The notes: generated by a model not told the origin, from the sequence alone. Counted from the stretch's first letter, positions 1-6,362 are shown. The stretch: 11,265 nt of DNA from Actinomycetota bacterium (GCA_005787645.1 SYAM01000122.1:1-11265), one strand, 5' to 3'. Translations and numbers: made by a program.

Positions 1-684
1 GCGACGAGTGGCGCCACCGGACTTGATGGTTCCTGCCGATGCATCAGCCCCTCGCATAAACGAGACTGGACCAGATGCGGTACCGCCTGATTTGAGAAGC
101 TCTTTGGAGGAGCGAATACGGGAGAGGTTAAGACCTGCACCTGAACCACCCTTGAAGATCATGCCTTCTTCGCGATACCAGTTGAGGATCGAATCCATGG
201 TGTCATCGACCGAGAGGATGAAACAGGCGCTTACCTGTTGTGGAGCAGCTGTTCCTACGTTGAACCAGACGGGAGAGTTAAAGGAGAAGACCTGATGCAA
301 GAGCATCCAGGTAAGTTCATGTTCGAAGATTTCCGCATCCACTTCGGTAGCGAAATAACCAAATTCTTTTCCAGCTTTTGTGTAGGTGAGCACTACGCGA
401 TCAATGACCTGCTTGAGCGACCACTCGCGGTTCTCATAACCCACTGCGCCACGGAAGTACTTGGTGGTGACGATAGTTGACGCATTCACCGACCAGAAGT
501 CAGCGAATTCAACTCCACGCTGTTCGAAGACAACCTCACCGGTCTTCCAATTGTTCTGCACGACATCGCGTCGCTCCCAGGTCACCTCATCGTATGGATG
601 AACTCCTGCAGTGGTGTAGATACGTTCCACTTTGAGTCCAGCGCCACGCTTGCTCCCGGCCCGGTTTACGACTGTGTCTGACAT
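1..684 (-). CDS. nrdJ: B12-dependent (class II) ribonucleotide reductase, N-terminal part, cut by window edge
   Basis: This open frame covers exactly 228 codons from an ATG at 684 to the window start and is still open, so only the N-terminal quarter to third of the enzyme is present. Class II reductases use adenosylcobalamin to make deoxyribonucleotides from ribonucleotides in the cytoplasm. Family features seen are FNSPVWFNVG near residues 135-144, the cysteine in VSACFILSVDDTMDSI (about 151-166), the glycine-rich FKGGSGAGLNLSRIR (about 177-191), and SGGATRR at the cut end, which is how the conserved SGG(T/A)RRAAKM segment begins in this family. A purine-rich stretch with AGGAG- and GAGG-like elements precedes the ATG. 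The gene starts 37 bp after nrdR ends on the same strand, so the two probably form an operon controlled by the NrdR boxes upstream of nrdR. The start and family are clear; the C-terminal part cannot be checked here. Confidence 0.93.
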   Translation of the reverse strand, partial: MSDTVVNRAGSKRGAGLKVERIYTTAGVHPYDEVTWERRDVVQNNWKTGEVVFEQRGVEFADFWSVNASTIVTTKYFRGAVGYENREWSLKQVIDRVVLTYTKAGKEFGYFATEVDAEIFEHELTWMLLHQVFSFNSPVWFNVGTAAPQQVSACFILSVDDTMDSILNWYREEGMIFKGGSGAGLNLSRIRSSKELLKSGGTASGPVSFMRGADASAGTIKSGGATRR

Positions 685-721
685 TTCCTTTTCCTCTTTC
701 TCCTCTGGTTTAACTCTCTCT

Positions 722-1267
722 TTAACTCTTACTTAATTCACGAGAATCTTCTACTTTATTCCCGCTTTTACTATCGCTTTCTCTATCATTTTCATTTTCA
801 TTTTCTATCTCATTCTTTTCAAACGGTAATGCGCGAAGAAGAGCAATCTCTCCCTCGAAATCATCTAGTGAGTTGAAGTTGCGATAGACCGATGCATACC
901 GGAGGTACGCAACTTCGTCGAGCTCCCGCAACGGTGCAAGAATTGCCATGCCCACCTCTTGCGCCTCAATTTCAGCCTGCCCAGTTGCACGAAGATTTTC
1001 TTCAACGCGTTGGGCTAGGAGCGCGAGATCATCATTATTGACGGGGCGTCCTTGACATGCTTTTCGCACACCCGCAATGACCTTCTCGCGGCTAAAGGGC
1101 TCAGTCGCTCCGCTTCGCTTGATCACCGAGAGGATTGCCATCTCCTGGGTGGTAAAGCGCTTGCCACAGATGGTGCATTCACGGCGACGGCGAATGGAGC
1201 TGCCCTCATCGATTGGGCGCGAGTCAACGACCCTGCTATCGGCCTGGCGGCAATAGGGACAGTTCAC
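722..1267 (-). CDS. nrdR: Transcriptional repressor NrdR with acidic C-terminal tail
   Basis: NrdR is the nucleotide-sensing repressor of ribonucleotide reductase genes. It has an N-terminal zinc ribbon that binds DNA and an ATP-cone that binds ATP or dATP. The zinc cysteines are C3, C6, C31 and C34 with the basic run RRRRE before the second pair. The ATP-cone (VIKRSG...EPFSREKVIAGVRKAC through SVYRNFNSLDDF) fills roughly residues 47-140. I chose the GTG at 1267 rather than the in-frame GTG at 1273: it gives the canonical start MNCPYC and places the Shine-Dalgarno AAGGGGG (1273-1279) 5 nt upstream, whereas the 1273 codon would overlap that element. The protein is 181 residues, about 30 longer than typical NrdR (about 150). 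The extra C-terminal tail is rich in Glu, Asn, Asp and Ser and partly encoded by a hexamer repeat. It lies just upstream of nrdJ in a likely operon. Confidence 0.95.
   Translation of the reverse strand: MNCPYCRQADSRVVDSRPIDEGSSIRRRRECTICGKRFTTQEMAILSVIKRSGATEPFSREKVIAGVRKACQGRPVNNDDLALLAQRVEENLRATGQAEIEAQEVGMAILAPLRELDEVAYLRYASVYRNFNSLDDFEGEIALLRALPFEKNEIENENENDRESDSKSGNKVEDSRELSKS
787..805. repeat. Hexamer tandem repeat inside nrdR 3' end
   Basis: The unit CATTTT (plus strand) is repeated three times plus one base. Read on the minus strand it encodes alternating Glu and Asn (ENENEN) in the low-complexity tail of NrdR. The period is a multiple of three, so gain or loss of units would change tail length without a frameshift. 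Confidence 0.8.
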
Positions 1268-1272
1268 TGGCA

Positions 1273-1279
1273 CCCCCTT
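1273..1279 (-). promoter_or_regulatory. Ribosome binding site deciding the nrdR start
   Basis: AAGGGGG on the minus strand lies 5 nt before the GTG at 1267. The other in-frame GTG (1271-1273) would overlap it, so this site argues for the shorter NrdR that starts MNCPYC. Confidence 0.65.
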
Positions 1280-1391
1280 ACAACGTGAAACGGTGGTTAT
1301 CGAAACTTATATAGCTACTCAGGTGTCCTCGAAATGAGCCAGAATCGCGCTGCCTTGGGGACAAGGCTGTGGAGGACCTGGGGAGTAGTAG

Positions 1392-1407
1392 GCACAACCT
1401 GTGGATT
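1392..1407. promoter_or_regulatory. NrdR box, proximal copy
   Basis: The 16-mer GCACAACCTGTGGATT agrees with the key positions of the known NrdR-box consensus (acaCwAtATaTwGtgt): C4, w5, A6, T9, T11 and G13, with mismatches in between. It is weaker than the distal copy, but its centre is 32 bp away, which is the roughly three-helical-turn spacing known for paired NrdR boxes. It lies upstream of nrdR, consistent with autoregulation of nrdRJ. Confidence 0.6.
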
Positions 1408-1435
1408 AACTACACCGTTGTTACTACTACATCTA
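1407..1435 (-). promoter_or_regulatory. Candidate nrdRJ promoter between and within the NrdR boxes
   Basis: On the minus strand TAGATG (1430-1435) and TAGTTA (1407-1412) are 17 bp apart and could be the -35 and -10 elements. The -35 would lie in the distal NrdR box and transcription would start near 1400 in the proximal box, which would suit repression. The matches to consensus are modest, and the resulting leader of about 130 nt is long, so another start nearer the gene is possible. Confidence 0.3.
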
Positions 1436-1439
1436 GTGG
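1424..1439. promoter_or_regulatory. NrdR box, distal copy
   Basis: The 16-mer CTACTACATCTAGTGG fits the NrdR-box consensus at nearly all conserved positions (C4, w5, A6, A8, T9, T11, w12, G13, t14, g15) and is palindromic outside its central four bases (ACTA/TAGT). It lies about 160 bp upstream of the nrdR start, with a second box 32 bp closer to the gene. Confidence 0.8.
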
Positions 1440-1490
1440 GAACAGTAGAGCAATGGTCGAGGGTTCGCAAGAGGAGAATCGGTGTGTCGC

Positions 1491-1507
1491 GAAGAAAATT
1501 TTTCTTC
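1491..1507. repeat. AT-rich perfect palindrome after the LysM gene
   Basis: GAAGAAAA and TTTTCTTC form a perfect 8-bp inverted repeat around a single central T, 2 nt past the stop codon of the LysM protein gene. As RNA it could form only a weak 6-bp stem with a 5-nt loop, mostly A-U and G-U/G-C poor, so it is a doubtful terminator. It may instead be a DNA-level site or chance. Confidence 0.5.
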
Positions 1508-1509
1508 CC

Positions 1510-1839
1510 TCAAGCGGTGGGGATGAGAAGCTCTTGGCCGCTGCGCAATTCAGAGGAGGAGAGGTTATTGAGTTCCAGGATCAGGGCCACGATATCGCCG
1601 GTGCGAGCGCTAAAGCCTGGCGCGATCTGTCGGGCAATTGACCAGAGGCTCTCCCCTGGCAGAACAGTAATCTGCTCATAATCCCTCACAACACTCACTG
1701 AATCTGAGCCTTCATTACTACCTAGAGCGGTACTGGCAGAGATAAGAGAGAGGGCCACCACCAACCCTGAAGCGCCCAGGAGAAAGCGCCCACGGGCTGT
1801 TAAGCGGGTCGTACCGCCTCTGGCAGGGGAAGTTGCCAT
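1510..1839 (-). CDS. Membrane-anchored LysM protein, likely SOS-induced division suppressor (ChiZ/DivS-like)
   Basis: The 109-residue product has a short basic N-terminus, one hydrophobic segment (about residues 20-40, LLGASGLVVALSLIS), a polar linker, and a single LysM domain (about 57-107, LPGESLWSIARQ... to ...SGQELLIPT) expected outside the cell on peptidoglycan. The gene between nrdR and lexA in Mycobacterium tuberculosis (Rv2719c, chiZ) has the same membrane-plus-LysM layout, and divS in Corynebacterium glutamicum has the same position. Both are LexA-controlled inhibitors of cell division. Here a strong promoter with an SOS box over the transcription start precedes the gene, which supports the same role. 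The ATG at 1839 has a good GAGGAG ribosome site (1846-1851). No hydrolase domain is visible, so enzymatic activity is not claimed. The function is inferred from position, architecture and regulation; the LysM call is firm. Confidence 0.85.
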   Translation of the reverse strand: MATSPARGGTTRLTARGRFLLGASGLVVALSLISASTALGSNEGSDSVSVVRDYEQITVLPGESLWSIARQIAPGFSARTGDIVALILELNNLSSSELRSGQELLIPTA

Positions 1840-1854
1840 CGTAAACTCCTCATT

Positions 1855-1870
1855 TAGAACGGATGTTCGA
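1855..1870. promoter_or_regulatory. SOS box (LexA operator) of the LysM gene
   Basis: TAGAACGGATGTTCGA differs at one base from the actinobacterial LexA consensus TCGAAC-N4-GTTCGA. It lies directly downstream of the predicted -10 of the LysM gene, so bound LexA would cover the transcription start. Confidence 0.82.
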
Positions 1871-1900
1871 AGTAAACCTCAATCAACCCCCCTTTGTCAA
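1871..1900 (-). promoter_or_regulatory. Promoter of the LysM gene
   Basis: On the minus strand a perfect TTGACA (1895-1900) is followed after 18 bp by TTTACT (1871-1876). The SOS box abuts the -10. The untranslated leader would be about 25 nt and contains the ribosome site at 1846-1851. Confidence 0.7.
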
Positions 1901-1907
1901 GAAAATT

Positions 1908-1923
1908 TCGAACAGGTGTTTGA
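1908..1923. promoter_or_regulatory. SOS box (LexA operator) of lexA
   Basis: TCGAACAGGTGTTTGA matches TCGAAC-N4-GTTCGA at all but one position. It overlaps the predicted lexA -35 element, as expected for LexA autorepression. Its centre is 53 bp from the centre of the SOS box serving the divergent LysM gene. Confidence 0.85.
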
Positions 1924-1948
1924 ATATTTCACCCTTTCCCCTTACCCT
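1920..1948 (+). promoter_or_regulatory. lexA promoter, probably giving a leaderless mRNA
   Basis: TTGAAT (1920-1925) and TACCCT (1943-1948) are separated by 17 bp, and TACCCT fits the actinobacterial -10 pattern TAnnnT. The ATG of lexA begins 7 nt after the -10, so transcription would begin at or just before the A of the start codon. AGAGG at 1949-1953 is too close to the ATG to be a normal ribosome site. Confidence 0.55.
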
Positions 1949-1955
1949 AGAGGAC

Positions 1956-2645
1956 ATGACCAAGAAAACAGCCCCCATCACCGAGCTTCCCGACGGCCCA
2001 GCCAATGAGGAGGGGCTCACCCCTCGTCAGATGAAAATTCTTGAGGTAATCCAGAGCGCCCTCGACTCCCAGGGCTACCCGCCCTCCATGCGTGAGATTG
2101 GAATTGCCGCAGGCCTCTCCTCTCCCTCAAGTGTTAAGTATCAACTCGAGGTTCTTGAGGAGAAGGGGTGGATTCGTCGAGATCCAACTCGCGGTCGCGC
2201 GTTGGAAATTCTCCTTCCCAATAGTGAAGGCACAGACCCAGATGCAGTAGAAGCGATTGCGATGGATCAGATGCGGGCGGTGCCTCTTGTGGGGCGTATC
2301 GCTGCAGGTGGTCCAATACTCGCGGAGCAGTCAATCGAAGAGACATTCCCACTTCCTGCATCCCTTGTTGGACAAGGCGAACTCTTCATGCTCAAAGTCG
2401 TTGGTGATTCGATGATTGATGCTGCAATTTGCGATGGAGATTTTGTAGTAATTCGCGCACAGAAAACTTGTGAAAAAGGCGAAATCGTCGCTGCCATGAT
2501 TGATGGCGAGGCAACAGTCAAGACGTTCTCGCGGCGCGACGGAAAGATCTGGTTGCTTCCCGCCAATCCCAACTTCTCCCCCATTCCAGGCGATAACGCC
2601 GAGATTTTGGGGAAAGTAACTGCCGTACTTCGCTCAGTTCGCTAG
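1956..2645 (+). CDS. lexA: SOS repressor LexA
   Basis: LexA represses DNA-damage genes and cleaves itself when RecA filaments form. The 229-residue product has an N-terminal winged helix-turn-helix (about residues 21-87, LTPRQMKILEVIQ...YPPSMREIG...SVKYQLEVLEEKGWIRR) and a C-terminal S24 peptidase-like domain. The self-cleavage site is Ala117-Gly118 in RIAAGGP, the catalytic serine is Ser152 in GDSM, and the lysine is Lys189 in ATVKTF, so all parts needed for autocleavage are present. I start at the ATG at 1956. The frame stays open up to an ATG at 1863, but those 31 extra residues are unlike LexA and their DNA contains the SOS box and promoter. The gene is divergent from the LysM protein gene and converges with hflX, 6 bp apart, with no strong terminator between them. 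Confidence 0.96.
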   Translation: MTKKTAPITELPDGPANEEGLTPRQMKILEVIQSALDSQGYPPSMREIGIAAGLSSPSSVKYQLEVLEEKGWIRRDPTRGRALEILLPNSEGTDPDAVEAIAMDQMRAVPLVGRIAAGGPILAEQSIEETFPLPASLVGQGELFMLKVVGDSMIDAAICDGDFVVIRAQKTCEKGEIVAAMIDGEATVKTFSRRDGKIWLLPANPNFSPIPGDNAEILGKVTAVLRSVR

Positions 2646-2651
2646 ATTCCT

Positions 2652-4094
2652 TTAAGCGCTAAAACGCTCTAACGCAGAGGCAAGGCGCGCATCCACTAGG
2701 GCGCGTACGTGAGTGCCATCCTCCATGTGCTCTTCAGTAAAAATCTCGCCACGTTCATGGATCTCATGAAGTAGATCTCCACGTGTGTAGGGGATAACAG
2801 CACGCACTTCTACATCCGGATGTGGAAGCGCGCTCTCGATAGCCGATAACAATTCAGGAATCCCAAAACCAGTATGGGCAGAGATCGGGATGCTCCCTGG
2901 GAATTGTTGAACTAATTTCACGATTCGATGTGGATCTGAGATATCTACTTTATTGATCACGATGATTTCAGGAATCTTCGAGGCGCCAATCTCATCTATG
3001 ACTTGATGCACTGCTCGAACTTGCTCTAGTGGTTCTGGATGGGAGCCATCAACAAGGTGGAGAATCACATCTGCATTGGATACCTCCTCAAGCGTGGACT
3101 TGAAGGCATCAACGAGTTGGTGCGGTAAGTGACTGACAAAACCAACGGTGTCGGTAAGGGTGTAGACGCGACCATCACCTCCCTCCACACGACGGGTCGT
3201 GGGGTCTAGGGTGGCGAAGAGTGCATTCTCAACGAGAACTCCCGCGCCCGTTAAACGATTAAGAAGAGATGATTTACCTGCGTTGGTGTACCCGGCAATT
3301 GCAACGGATGGAATCCGATGGCGAATTCGCTCCTGACGTTTGGTATCGCGAGCAACTTTCATCTCAGCTATCTCCCGCCGTAACTTTGCCATTCGATCTC
3401 GAATGCGGCGGCGATCAATTTCTATCTTTGTCTCACCAGGGCCTCGACCACCGATACCTACGCCTCCGGCACCGCCGGCACCGGCGCGACCACCCACCTG
3501 GCGCGAAAGAGATTCACCCCAACCACGAAGGCGCGGTAAGAGATATGAGATCTGTGCAAGTTCCACTTGTGCTTTACCTTCACGGCTTTTTGCATGCTGA
3601 GCGAAGATATCGAGAATGAGCGCTGTTCTATCGACTACTTTTACTTTCACACGATCTTCTAATTGTCGAAGTTGGCCAGGTGAAAGTTCACCATCGCAGA
3701 TCACCGTATCCGCTTTAGTCGCTGAAACTATCCCTTTTAATTCACTCACCTTGCCCGAGCCAACAAACGTTGCCGGATCGGGTTTATCTCTCCTCTGAAT
3801 GATTCCTTCAAGAACTTGCGAACCAGCGGTCTCTGCTAGCGCTGCTAATTCTTTTAGAGAATTCTCAGCATGCTCAGCGGTACCTTCGGTCCACACTCCC
3901 ACAAGTACCACTCGCTCCAATCGAAGTGAGCGATATTCGGCTTCAGAGATATCCTCAAGTTCAGTGGAGATTCCCGCTACACGTCTAAGCGCTTTTCGTT
4001 CCGAAAGTTCCTCGCTTAACTCTCCTGCATCGAAATCAATTCGCGCCTGCTCATTCTCTTGCAACAAACGTTGATAGAGCTCCTCTGAACTCAA
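2652..4094 (-). CDS. hflX: Ribosome-associated GTPase HflX
   Basis: HflX binds the large ribosomal subunit and, in well-studied bacteria, splits stalled 70S ribosomes; in mycobacteria it is linked to ribosome state under hypoxia and macrolide tolerance. The 480-residue product has the N-terminal HflX domain (about 61-220, including TFVGSGKV and the glycine-rich loop near 201-220), a coiled helical linker (about 225-258) and the GTPase domain. G motifs are GYTNAGKS (268-275), TLDPT (295-299), DTVGF (315-319) and NKVD (381-384), all intact. The acidic N-terminal extension of about 60 residues is longer than in E. coli HflX. The start is a TTG at 4094 whose last bases overlap the dapF TGA stop (TTGA). 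A GAGG ribosome site lies in the last codons of dapF, so translation is probably coupled. Confidence 0.96.
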   Translation of the reverse strand: MSSEELYQRLLQENEQARIDFDAGELSEELSERKALRRVAGISTELEDISEAEYRSLRLERVVLVGVWTEGTAEHAENSLKELAALAETAGSQVLEGIIQRRDKPDPATFVGSGKVSELKGIVSATKADTVICDGELSPGQLRQLEDRVKVKVVDRTALILDIFAQHAKSREGKAQVELAQISYLLPRLRGWGESLSRQVGGRAGAGGAGGVGIGGRGPGETKIEIDRRRIRDRMAKLRREIAEMKVARDTKRQERIRHRIPSVAIAGYTNAGKSSLLNRLTGAGVLVENALFATLDPTTRRVEGGDGRVYTLTDTVGFVSHLPHQLVDAFKSTLEEVSNADVILHLVDGSHPEPLEQVRAVHQVIDEIGASKIPEIIVINKVDISDPHRIVKLVQQFPGSIPISAHTGFGIPELLSAIESALPHPDVEVRAVIPYTRGDLLHEIHERGEIFTEEHMEDGTHVRALVDARLASALERFSA

Positions 4095-4885
4095 AGGCTA
4101 ACCTCATGCTCCCTGAGTAGAACCGCAGGCCCGGTAAGCACAGCATTCGAATGGCCGTCGATTTCCACTGTAAGGGTGCCCCCTGGAACATGCACCGTCC
4201 ATCGCGATGGCAATCTCTTATTGCGGTGCAGGGTCGAAGCAAGGGCCACCGCGCAGACTCCGGTGCCGCAGGATCGAGTCTCCCCTGAGCCGCGCTCGTG
4301 CACGCGCATCCTTACCTCATCCTCATTGAGAACTTCGACGAACTCGACATTTGTCCCCTCAGGAAATGCATCCTCCGGTGAAATGCGCGGTGCATGAGTA
4401 AGTGATCCCACCTGATCAAGGGATTGAACAAATGCAACAGCATGTGGATTGCCCACCTCTATGTGAAGGGCCTCCCACTCATGCCCGTTCTGAATGATGG
4501 TGACCTCATCGGGGATCTCTTCGACCTTCCCCATATTCACCGAGATCTCTCCCGACTCTGGCACGGCAAGGAACTTCTTTCCCGCGCGGGTATCGATAGG
4601 AAAGAGTCCAGGGGCGAGGATCTTATGATCGACTAAATATCGCGCCATCACGCGAATCCCATTGCCACACATCTCCGCCAATGAGCCATCGCTATTTCGA
4701 TAATCCATAAACCAGATCTCATTTTTTCGGATCATACGAATGAAACCATCAGCCCCTATTCCAGAGCTTCGATTACAGAGATGCGCGATTGTCTCAGGCG
4801 TTATCTGAATCTGGTCAGCCTCATCAAGAAGGAGGAGAAAATCATTCTCCGTGCCATGCCCGTATGTAAGAGTCGCGGTACCCAT
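4091..4885 (-). CDS. dapF: Diaminopimelate epimerase
   Basis: DapF converts LL- to meso-diaminopimelate without a cofactor, the last step before lysine and the peptidoglycan cross-linking residue. The 264-residue product carries both catalytic cysteines: Cys73 in MCGNGIR and Cys206 in RSCGTGVCA. GHGTENDF (9-16) and VEVGNPHAV-like IEVGNPHAV (142-150) are further family motifs. The ATG at 4885 has TGGAG 3 nt upstream, a somewhat close ribosome site. It begins 30 bp after the oxidoreductase stop and overlaps hflX by 4 bp. In many actinobacteria dapF lies close to miaA; here five sugar genes separate them, so dapF and hflX may be read partly from the sugar operon promoter. No clear promoter is visible in the 30-bp gap. 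Confidence 0.97.
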   Translation of the reverse strand: MGTATLTYGHGTENDFLLLLDEADQIQITPETIAHLCNRSSGIGADGFIRMIRKNEIWFMDYRNSDGSLAEMCGNGIRVMARYLVDHKILAPGLFPIDTRAGKKFLAVPESGEISVNMGKVEEIPDEVTIIQNGHEWEALHIEVGNPHAVAFVQSLDQVGSLTHAPRISPEDAFPEGTNVEFVEVLNEDEVRMRVHERGSGETRSCGTGVCAVALASTLHRNKRLPSRWTVHVPGGTLTVEIDGHSNAVLTGPAVLLREHEVSL

Positions 4886-4915
4886 TAACTCCAGATAGTA
4901 CGGGTTGAGAGTGGC

Positions 4916-5968
4916 TTAGCGCTTGGCGATAGCTCCGGTTGCCGCGCTCTTGTAGGCGAGTTCAAGCGCATCGACAGTAATTGCGCCTAACTCTCCGGGA
5001 GCCATATTTGCCTCTTTCTTTCCGAGGGCGACATCGACCAGTCCATTTGCTGGTCCAAAGAAGATGTAATGGCCAGCATCAGGTGCCACATTTGGTTGAT
5101 AGATGGTGCCATCGTTGTAGTAGATGTAAACATAGGAGCGATTAAGGTCAATCAAGAATTGCCCTTCACTGCCAACGGCATGGACTACCACTTCGTGAAT
5201 ATTCTTATTTGCTCCCAGATGTGCAGAGGCTCCAGACATGGTGCCAATCGCACCATCCTCGAACTTATAAATCACTGCATCATGGAGATCTACTGGAGCG
5301 TTAAGCGGGGCCGCCATAAAGGCCATCGCTTCTTTTACACGCGCAGGATAGAGACGGAAAGCCAGTCCGAGGGCATGGGTCAATTGCGCTTGACCATAAC
5401 CACCGCCGGAGACCTTGGGGTCGGTCCAGGTGCTCTGCTCAGGAATTTGCTCGGGAGATGCATCGGGATAAGCGCCAGTATTACTGAGCAATTCCCGAGT
5501 CTGTGATGCCATTTGGATAGACATCGATTCGAGTTTGCCAATACCGCGCTTTTGTAATTGTAGATACATATCTTGAATCATCTTTTGATAGTTCCAACCA
5601 AAACTTAAAAGAAGTTCGCGATCTGCCTTCTTCGCAGTGTCGACAAGATCCCACGCATCAGCGCTAGTAATGGTCATTGGTTTCTCACAGAGCACATGTG
5701 CCCCTGAAAGCAAGGCAGCCTTGGAGTGCTCATGGTGCAGTCCGGAAGGTGAAGAGACCACGATGATGTCGAGATCTTGTTTGATGACATCGTGATAATC
5801 CTCAGTGGCAACGGATGCGCCATATTGGTTAGCGAGCTTCTTCAGAAGATCATCGCCTTTTCGGCAGATTGCGACAATCTCTACCTCATCACGCTTTGAG
5901 ATTGCTGGTAGGTGTGCCATTGTCGCCCACGAACCTGCTCCGATAAATCCCGCTCGTAACTTAGCCAT
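4916..5968 (-). CDS. Gfo/Idh/MocA family NAD(P)-dependent oxidoreductase
   Basis: The 350-residue product has an N-terminal Rossmann fold with GFIGAGSWA (7-15) for dinucleotide binding and CEKPMT (94-99), the lysine motif typical of the family, followed by the family's C-terminal alpha/beta substrate domain. The second motif reads GGGYGQAQLTHALGL (188-202). His198 is at the usual position, but the aspartate normally four residues after the last glycine is replaced by Ala194. Such enzymes oxidise or reduce sugars, inositols or their derivatives. The gene is last in the sugar uptake cassette, 37 bp after the mutarotase-like gene, with a good AGGAG site before the ATG at 5968. It probably acts in the cytoplasm on the imported sugar or a derived product. 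The exact substrate and whether NAD or NADP is used cannot be read from the sequence. Confidence 0.92.
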   Translation of the reverse strand: MAKLRAGFIGAGSWATMAHLPAISKRDEVEIVAICRKGDDLLKKLANQYGASVATEDYHDVIKQDLDIIVVSSPSGLHHEHSKAALLSGAHVLCEKPMTITSADAWDLVDTAKKADRELLLSFGWNYQKMIQDMYLQLQKRGIGKLESMSIQMASQTRELLSNTGAYPDASPEQIPEQSTWTDPKVSGGGYGQAQLTHALGLAFRLYPARVKEAMAFMAAPLNAPVDLHDAVIYKFEDGAIGTMSGASAHLGANKNIHEVVVHAVGSEGQFLIDLNRSYVYIYYNDGTIYQPNVAPDAGHYIFFGPANGLVDVALGKKEANMAPGELGAITVDALELAYKSAATGAIAKR

Positions 5969-6005
5969 AGTTGCGCTCTCCTATTTCGTGAGAAATGAAT
6001 ACGAA

Positions 6006-6320
6006 TTAATCGTGATGCCAGACTTCGCGATAGGAGAGAAGATTTCCCTCACGATCGGTGATGTGGCGAATGATGTCCTTGAAAGATTCCTGCCAGCGCG
6101 CATTAACTTCAGTTGCGCCCATCTTTTTCGCGGCGGTTGCCACATTTGGAACGGCTTCACAGTAGCCAACAACAGTTGTTCCATTGCGAAAGAGCGTGTA
6201 ATTGGTCCAACCACATTCAGTCAGGGCCTGTGCCATATCGGGCCAGAGCTCATCGTGTCGCTTGTCGTACTCAGCCTCTTTACCTTCATAAATATAGATG
6301 AAGAAAAGTAATCGCTCCAT
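6006..6320 (-). CDS. L-rhamnose mutarotase-like protein (RhaM/RhaU family)
   Basis: The 104-residue product has the length and conserved positions of L-rhamnose mutarotase, which interconverts alpha and beta anomers. Tyr18 and His22 in YDKRHDELWP, Tyr41 in NYTLF, and Trp76 in NARW align with the positions known in E. coli RhaM, where His22 is catalytic. Residue 77 is Gln here, where E. coli has a second Trp. An AAGGAG ribosome site precedes the ATG at 6320 by 7 nt. It lies between the permease and the oxidoreductase, so it likely converts the imported sugar to the anomer used next. Family members also act on other sugars such as L-fucose, so rhamnose is not assured. No isomerase, kinase or aldolase of the classical rhamnose route is in the window. 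Confidence 0.87.
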   Translation of the reverse strand: MERLLFFIYIYEGKEAEYDKRHDELWPDMAQALTECGWTNYTLFRNGTTVVGYCEAVPNVATAAKKMGATEVNARWQESFKDIIRHITDREGNLLSYREVWHHD

Positions 6321-6340
6321 GATCAGACTCCTTAGTGATT

Positions 6341-6353
6341 CGTAACTGTTACG
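6341..6353. repeat. 13-nt perfect palindrome between permease and mutarotase genes
   Basis: CGTAACTGTTACG is a perfect inverted repeat around one central base. It lies in the 42-bp gap, about 20 nt upstream of the mutarotase start. It could be an operator half-pair or a small RNA structure; no promoter was recognised next to it. Confidence 0.5.
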
Positions 6354-6362
6354 CGTCTGCCT

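Noticed and set aside
1268..1400. Adenosylcobalamin riboswitch in the nrdR leader
   Set aside because: B12-dependent nrdJ follows, so I looked, but no B12-box-like conserved core or matching helices were found; the leader shows only a small CCTTG/CAAGG hairpin at 1353-1366.
1863..1955. Longer LexA starting at an ATG at 1863
   Set aside because: The extra 31 residues do not resemble LexA, and their DNA contains both the promoter and the SOS box; the ATG itself lies inside the other SOS box.
2643..2680. Bidirectional terminator between lexA and hflX
   Set aside because: Only a weak AGCG/CGCT stem without a U-tract is present, inside the hflX end; too weak to call.
3269..3619. Plus-strand frames opposite hflX
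   Set aside because: Low-complexity Pro/Arg/Ser composition mirrors the glycine-rich and charged parts of HflX; no independent coding evidence.
5069..5506. Open frame of 145 codons on the plus strand
   Set aside because: It lies wholly opposite the oxidoreductase gene, resembles no known protein and is a typical antisense shadow.
5805..6311. Open frame of 168 codons on the plus strand
   Set aside because: It runs antisense to both the oxidoreductase and the mutarotase gene, spanning their junction, and shows no recognisable domain.
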